Below are positions 61,701-64,000 of a stretch of 64,000 nucleotides of DNA, in pieces (the stretch's first letter is position 1; each line of letters starts with the position of its first letter). This DNA comes from Chlorobiota bacterium (GTDB taxonomy: Bacteria; Bacteroidota; Ignavibacteria; OLB7): assembly GCA_016710285.1 (NCBI GenBank), contig JADJXR010000001.1:3102501-3166500 (forward strand). The letters are read 5' to 3'. The position numbers were made by a program, and so were the translations under genes. The notes under the pieces were generated by a model. That model saw nothing but the letters and a program-made list of their open reading frames with translations, did not search any database and was not told the origin of the DNA.

Positions 61701-63670
61701 CGAACAACCGCGGGACGAAGGTTGCGGGGTTGACGAACGATATTGACATGGAGCCACGCGGCTCGGCAGCATTGAACGGTCGGTACGACATCGGAGCCGA
61801 CGAGTTCACGGGTCACATCCGCAACCACGATGTGATGGCCGAGGACATCTTGGGACCGGTGGGATATCGTGCCTCAAGCGGTCAGTTTAGCGATGCAGAG
61901 TACATGATGGTTGACACGGCGGTGAGCCTTGTGGGACGCCTGCGGAACGTGGGTGGCCAGCCGGTGCCATCGAACGCAGCAACGATGACGGTGCAACGGT
62001 GGACGGGGACAACGTGGGTGACGGTTGCGACAATGAACAAGAGCGCAAGTGTGGACGTGAGCGAGCAGCGGAACGTGGCGTTCGGGATGTTCATGCCGCA
62101 GACGCTTCGCGAGTTGGGCCAAAGCGATCCATACTACGGCCAGGATGCGAACGTGAGTCCGCTGTACCGCCTGCAGTTGCGGAGCGGAACGGACGACAAC
62201 GTGACGAACAACCGGTACGAGAAGATCGTGCGGTTCTACGTATTGCGCGCAACGCGCCGTGTGTTGGTATCGGTCGAGAGCTACCAGCCATCGAACGTGA
62301 CGAACAGCGGGATCAGCGACGCAGTGGTTCTTGGGAACAAACTGAACGCGGACTCGGTGATCAGCGCGATGAATCAGATCGCCTGGGATCGGACGAACGG
62401 GCTTGGAACGGAAGACTTCGACATCTTCCAACGTGATATGTGGCCAAAGGAGAACCTGGACTTCCGCCCATGGAAGACGGTGATCTGGGCACAAGGCGAG
62501 GAAGCCGAAGGGTTGGAAGCTGAAGAGCGTGCAGCATTGAAGAGCGCGCTGGAGAGTGGCACGGCAAAAGACAAGATGAAGTTCCTGATCGCAGGTCAAG
62601 AAGTCGCACGGAAGCACGACGTGGTGTTGACGGCCGGGAACGGTCAGATTGCCGACAAGGAGTTCGTGAACAACTACCTGCGCGCAACGTACTCGAAGCC
62701 GACGCAGCCAGCGAACTACAGCGGGTTGCGGATCAAGGGGATCGCGCTGACGCCGAACAAGTTCGAGATGATCCAGGGGACCGGGGTGACGAACGACGCA
62801 CCACCGATGCCGGCGATCTTGAAGGTGACAGTGAACTCTGACGGAGTGGCGAAGTCATCGCATCAGTACATAGATTTGCCACCGGTGCCGGATCCAACGG
62901 TACGTCAAGACACGACAGCCGGAGTGGCCTCGAAGGGAGTGAAGAAGCAGGTGGTGTACTACGCGTTTGATTGGCGTCACGCCGGTCGCTTCTGGCCGGA
63001 GCCAACGCAGAGCGGAGTGAAGCGGTTGGTGTTGGCAGGGTTGGACTTCTTCGGATACAACACATCGGAAGTGCTGCCGATCAAGCTGTCGTCGTTCGCG
63101 GCACAGCAGACAGGTCGCCGTCAGGTAACGGTGGAGTGGACAACAGCCGGCGAGGAGAACGTGAGCGCGATGGAGATTCAGCGAGCCGAGGTAATGGAAG
63201 CGGTGACGGGTGACGTGGTCGGGGAGTTCAGCGTGGTGGATCGTCAAGCGGGTCGCGGAACAGCGACAGTGGGAGCGGAGTACCGGACGGTGGATGGAGG
63301 AGTAGTGGGAGGCCGGACGTACATCTACCGCTTGGTGACGGTGAACACGGACGGGACGGTAGAGATCAACGACCAGCGTCAGGTGAAGGTAAGCGGTGAT
63401 GAGGCGATGAGCCTAAGCGTGGTGGTAGCCCCGAACCCGATGGTGGATCGTGGAAGCGTGCAAGTGGAGTTGGCCGAGGGTGGCGAAGGCCGGATCGTGA
63501 TGTACGACGCAAGCGGGAAGGAGGTAAGCGAGGTGTACAGCGGAGCAATGGTGAGTGGAGTGACGGAATACTCGTTGCCAGTGAGCGAGTTGACGAGCGG
63601 AACGTACACAGTGCGGATCGAAGTGGGTGGCCAAAGCCCAGTGGTGAAGAGCATCGTGGTGAAGAAGTAA
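58712..63670 (+). CDS. Giant beta-helix T9SS cargo, C-terminal part
   Basis: In the same frame as the 58016 gene. A GTG at 58712 is the nearest start after the amber codon but has no sign of being real. 1652 residues. Order: several CARDB-like sandwiches (HLGGSTITVNAQFLNVGKNV; PIEVRFLNAGFNSQTDVPVA; VSAGFRNNGLADATNVPASV), then a parallel beta-helix from about 450 (NNVISGNVIRDFGMGIASVG; NSVVSDNWINGVANTSKTML; SDITIERNRIANISTVVGVS), then more sandwiches and a T9SS type A tail (SLSVVVAPNPMVDRGSVQVE, ending GQSPVVKSIVVKK). It should be exported and attached outside or released. Adhesion or carbohydrate binding is inference. From about 60 kb on, codons ending in G (ACG, GTG, TCG) are very common. 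Confidence 0.83.
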   Translation: MPAGSDAEKFVILQNPKTNPDTLAITRVPTINYVGVLANYPVLYAYYPSYAPPTFLYRSTPIWHYEFPTKDGQQIGYRLSPVFDDVAADSIWFTPERLGNTHLGGSTITVNAQFLNVGKNVRQNVPVQAKVYRDQDLVNPVLTLNGTAFTTAAAQGQTSTIVLGQVTPPITDITGIYTVKIYSQLTSPMDQDFSNDTLTGQFAIAKPHDVRPWAILQPYENKPPLNYQYPVGVGVPIEVRFLNAGFNSQTDVPVAYEIRDNSGLVVYSAPGIVPGVWQPATFRDLNLTPWVPTRPGRYYLKVLTNLSKDENRLNDTLPNWKSWGLPFDVNYEIELEALLAGVTPHSPMAGEFYPDGRPIHVSAGFRNNGLADATNVPASVVITNSAGQIVYSRTATILTVTSGGAPMLQEFPDFIPNGAGEYCLTVTVNDPQDPVTENNSTTWCFNVKARYAGVYRVGFGEHFRTIQEAWDSVSTYGVGGPVTLELVDDSYTVQPVNNDPSQPALDMRGYVVGLGANNPITWRPVAGKTNVTVNLKSPSGIGIWYGQKDTSNPSGYITWDGGTNKVFRFVLENTTATSTSGYKRLAIPFYLGQGASNYKVLNSRIEPASGNTWSLKNTASTVTIPSYNQSFNTFTFVDDLAQVMSAGVMLRNSAPIDGATGTNSQKRDTLRNQNNVISGNVIRDFGMGIASVGAGPLYVVGPGAYVEYTNQNNQYTGNQIWNSGRAGVTLVYEKNSVVSDNWINGVANTSKTMLHGVGIAITSGGNASNNRGYSSDITIERNRIANISTVVGVSGGIAADINENVFVSPSNRTYRFPNNGASNLKVSNNMIWNYCGGSTLAAIAITPEGTNRLDFVMTGNQVNNNTIYNTSACNMQAVEYGILMDRAQGSVQNNIVALTGTNNPTALRLVGSELKTKLISNHNILWVPNGMTGSLQNLSAQGYKIPSPPVATNLNQWRYLTGMDMNSMQGDITQEFVSTYPGGVDLHIQPMYRGSIANNRGTKVAGLTNDIDMEPRGSAALNGRYDIGADEFTGHIRNHDVMAEDILGPVGYRASSGQFSDAEYMMVDTAVSLVGRLRNVGGQPVPSNAATMTVQRWTGTTWVTVATMNKSASVDVSEQRNVAFGMFMPQTLRELGQSDPYYGQDANVSPLYRLQLRSGTDDNVTNNRYEKIVRFYVLRATRRVLVSVESYQPSNVTNSGISDAVVLGNKLNADSVISAMNQIAWDRTNGLGTEDFDIFQRDMWPKENLDFRPWKTVIWAQGEEAEGLEAEERAALKSALESGTAKDKMKFLIAGQEVARKHDVVLTAGNGQIADKEFVNNYLRATYSKPTQPANYSGLRIKGIALTPNKFEMIQGTGVTNDAPPMPAILKVTVNSDGVAKSSHQYIDLPPVPDPTVRQDTTAGVASKGVKKQVVYYAFDWRHAGRFWPEPTQSGVKRLVLAGLDFFGYNTSEVLPIKLSSFAAQQTGRRQVTVEWTTAGEENVSAMEIQRAEVMEAVTGDVVGEFSVVDRQAGRGTATVGAEYRTVDGGVVGGRTYIYRLVTVNTDGTVEINDQRQVKVSGDEAMSLSVVVAPNPMVDRGSVQVELAEGGEGRIVMYDASGKEVSEVYSGAMVSGVTEYSLPVSELTSGTYTVRIEVGGQSPVVKSIVVKK

Positions 63671-63722
63671 GGAACGAACCTTCCCTCCTCCGCAAGGGGG
63701 GGGAGAAGGATGAACACAATAC

Positions 63723-63758
63723 CCAAGCGGCCACCAGGAAAACCCGGTGGCCGCTTGG
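63723..63758. terminator. Perfect 13-bp inverted repeat between convergent genes
   Basis: CCAAGCGGCCACC is repeated inverted after a 10-base loop; TGCTTTT follows on the plus strand. It lies between the stops at 63670 (plus) and 63767 (minus). Confidence 0.7.
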
Positions 63759-63766
63759 TGCTTTTG

Positions 63767-64000
63767 CTAATGGGGATGAAGCAATTGATAAAGCCTCACA
63801 ATCCCTTCCACAAGGCGGGGGCCGGGGCGCAGGAGAAGATCGGGGTGGATGATGGAGACGCGCCCATTCCGCACCGCACGGAGCGCGCGCCATTCGGGAT
63901 ACAGCTCCAACAACGACTCCGCATCGGCTTCGGTTTTGGCAGGAAGAATAATTGCTTCTGGGTTCTTGCGCAGCAGCTCCTCGCGGCTGATAACCGGGTA
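63767..64000 (-). CDS. Periplasmic binding protein, BtuF/FhuD-like, C-terminal end only
   Basis: The frame is open from the right edge to the TAG at 63767; the visible 77 residues read YPVISREELLRKNPEAIILP, then AKTEADAESLLELYPEWRAL and IIHPDLLLRPGPRLVEGIV. This is the C-terminal block of helical-backbone binding proteins of the iron-siderophore/cobalamin type: ISREELLRKNPEAII, a W-x-x-LxAV-x-NG(R/K)V, then D-x-LxRPGPR-LVEG. Members bind vitamin B12 or ferric chelates in the periplasm for an ABC importer. Partner genes must lie beyond the window. The N-terminus is not visible. Confidence 0.8.
   Translation of the reverse strand, partial: YPVISREELLRKNPEAIILPAKTEADAESLLELYPEWRALRAVRNGRVSIIHPDLLLRPGPRLVEGIVRLYQLLHPH

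Overview
The window is GC-rich, gene-dense DNA from a Gram-negative bacterium of the Bacteroidota/Chlorobiota side of the tree; a Kapabacteria- or Ignavibacteria-like lineage is my best guess, from style rather than from a marker gene. Evidence: several very large secreted proteins end in type IX secretion (T9SS) C-terminal sorting domains; there are lipoproteins, an OmpA/PD40 protein, an LpxH-type lipid A enzyme and small beta-barrel proteins, so an outer membrane is present; and several genes sit behind a TAnnTTTG box, the -7 element known from Bacteroidota.

Layout. 1-6.6 kb (minus strand): partial Ig-like lipoprotein, gamma-glutamyltransferase, an unknown protein, a frameshifted OmpA/PD40 protein and a beta-barrel protein. 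6.7-16 kb (plus): recG, an outer-membrane protein and a 1796-residue secreted protein built from two tandem heparinase II/III-like modules. 16-21 kb: a YfhO-type membrane protein, xseA, tRNA-Leu(GAG) and a DUF92 membrane protein. 21-32 kb (minus): two tandem paralogues of about 1720 residues (vWA, NHL propeller, ASH/Hydin-like domains, T9SS tail); the first is frameshifted. 32-38 kb: riboflavin synthase with a small conserved partner, then hemH-hemG-hemB-hemL, covering several protoporphyrin-route steps of heme synthesis. 38-42 kb: an AAC(6')-like acetyltransferase, a cupin, a lipoprotein, two paralogous small outer-membrane proteins and a sugar-1-phosphate transferase. 43-50 kb: lpxH, a lone sugar-type ABC permease, ligA, secG, a LolC/E-type permease and citrate synthase. 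50-58 kb: an AT-richer membrane glycosyltransferase behind a dinucleotide-repeat leader, a giant AAA/SARP-like regulator and a sodium:solute symporter. 58-64 kb: a giant beta-helix T9SS cargo gene with an in-frame amber codon, then the C-terminus of a periplasmic binding protein.

Much of the window therefore serves the cell surface: secreted polysaccharide-degrading or adhesive T9SS cargo, exopolysaccharide and lipid A synthesis, lipoprotein traffic and small-molecule uptake, mixed with housekeeping genes (recG, xseA, ligA, gltA, hem, ribE, secG).

Three features are not explained by ordinary annotation: (i) a family of composite palindromic repeats at five intergenic sites, one of which supplies the last codons of the yfhO-like gene; (ii) three large surface-protein genes each broken by a single change (two one-base losses in G/C runs, one amber codon); (iii) near-identical 3' ends in the two vWA-NHL paralogues whose other parts have diverged.
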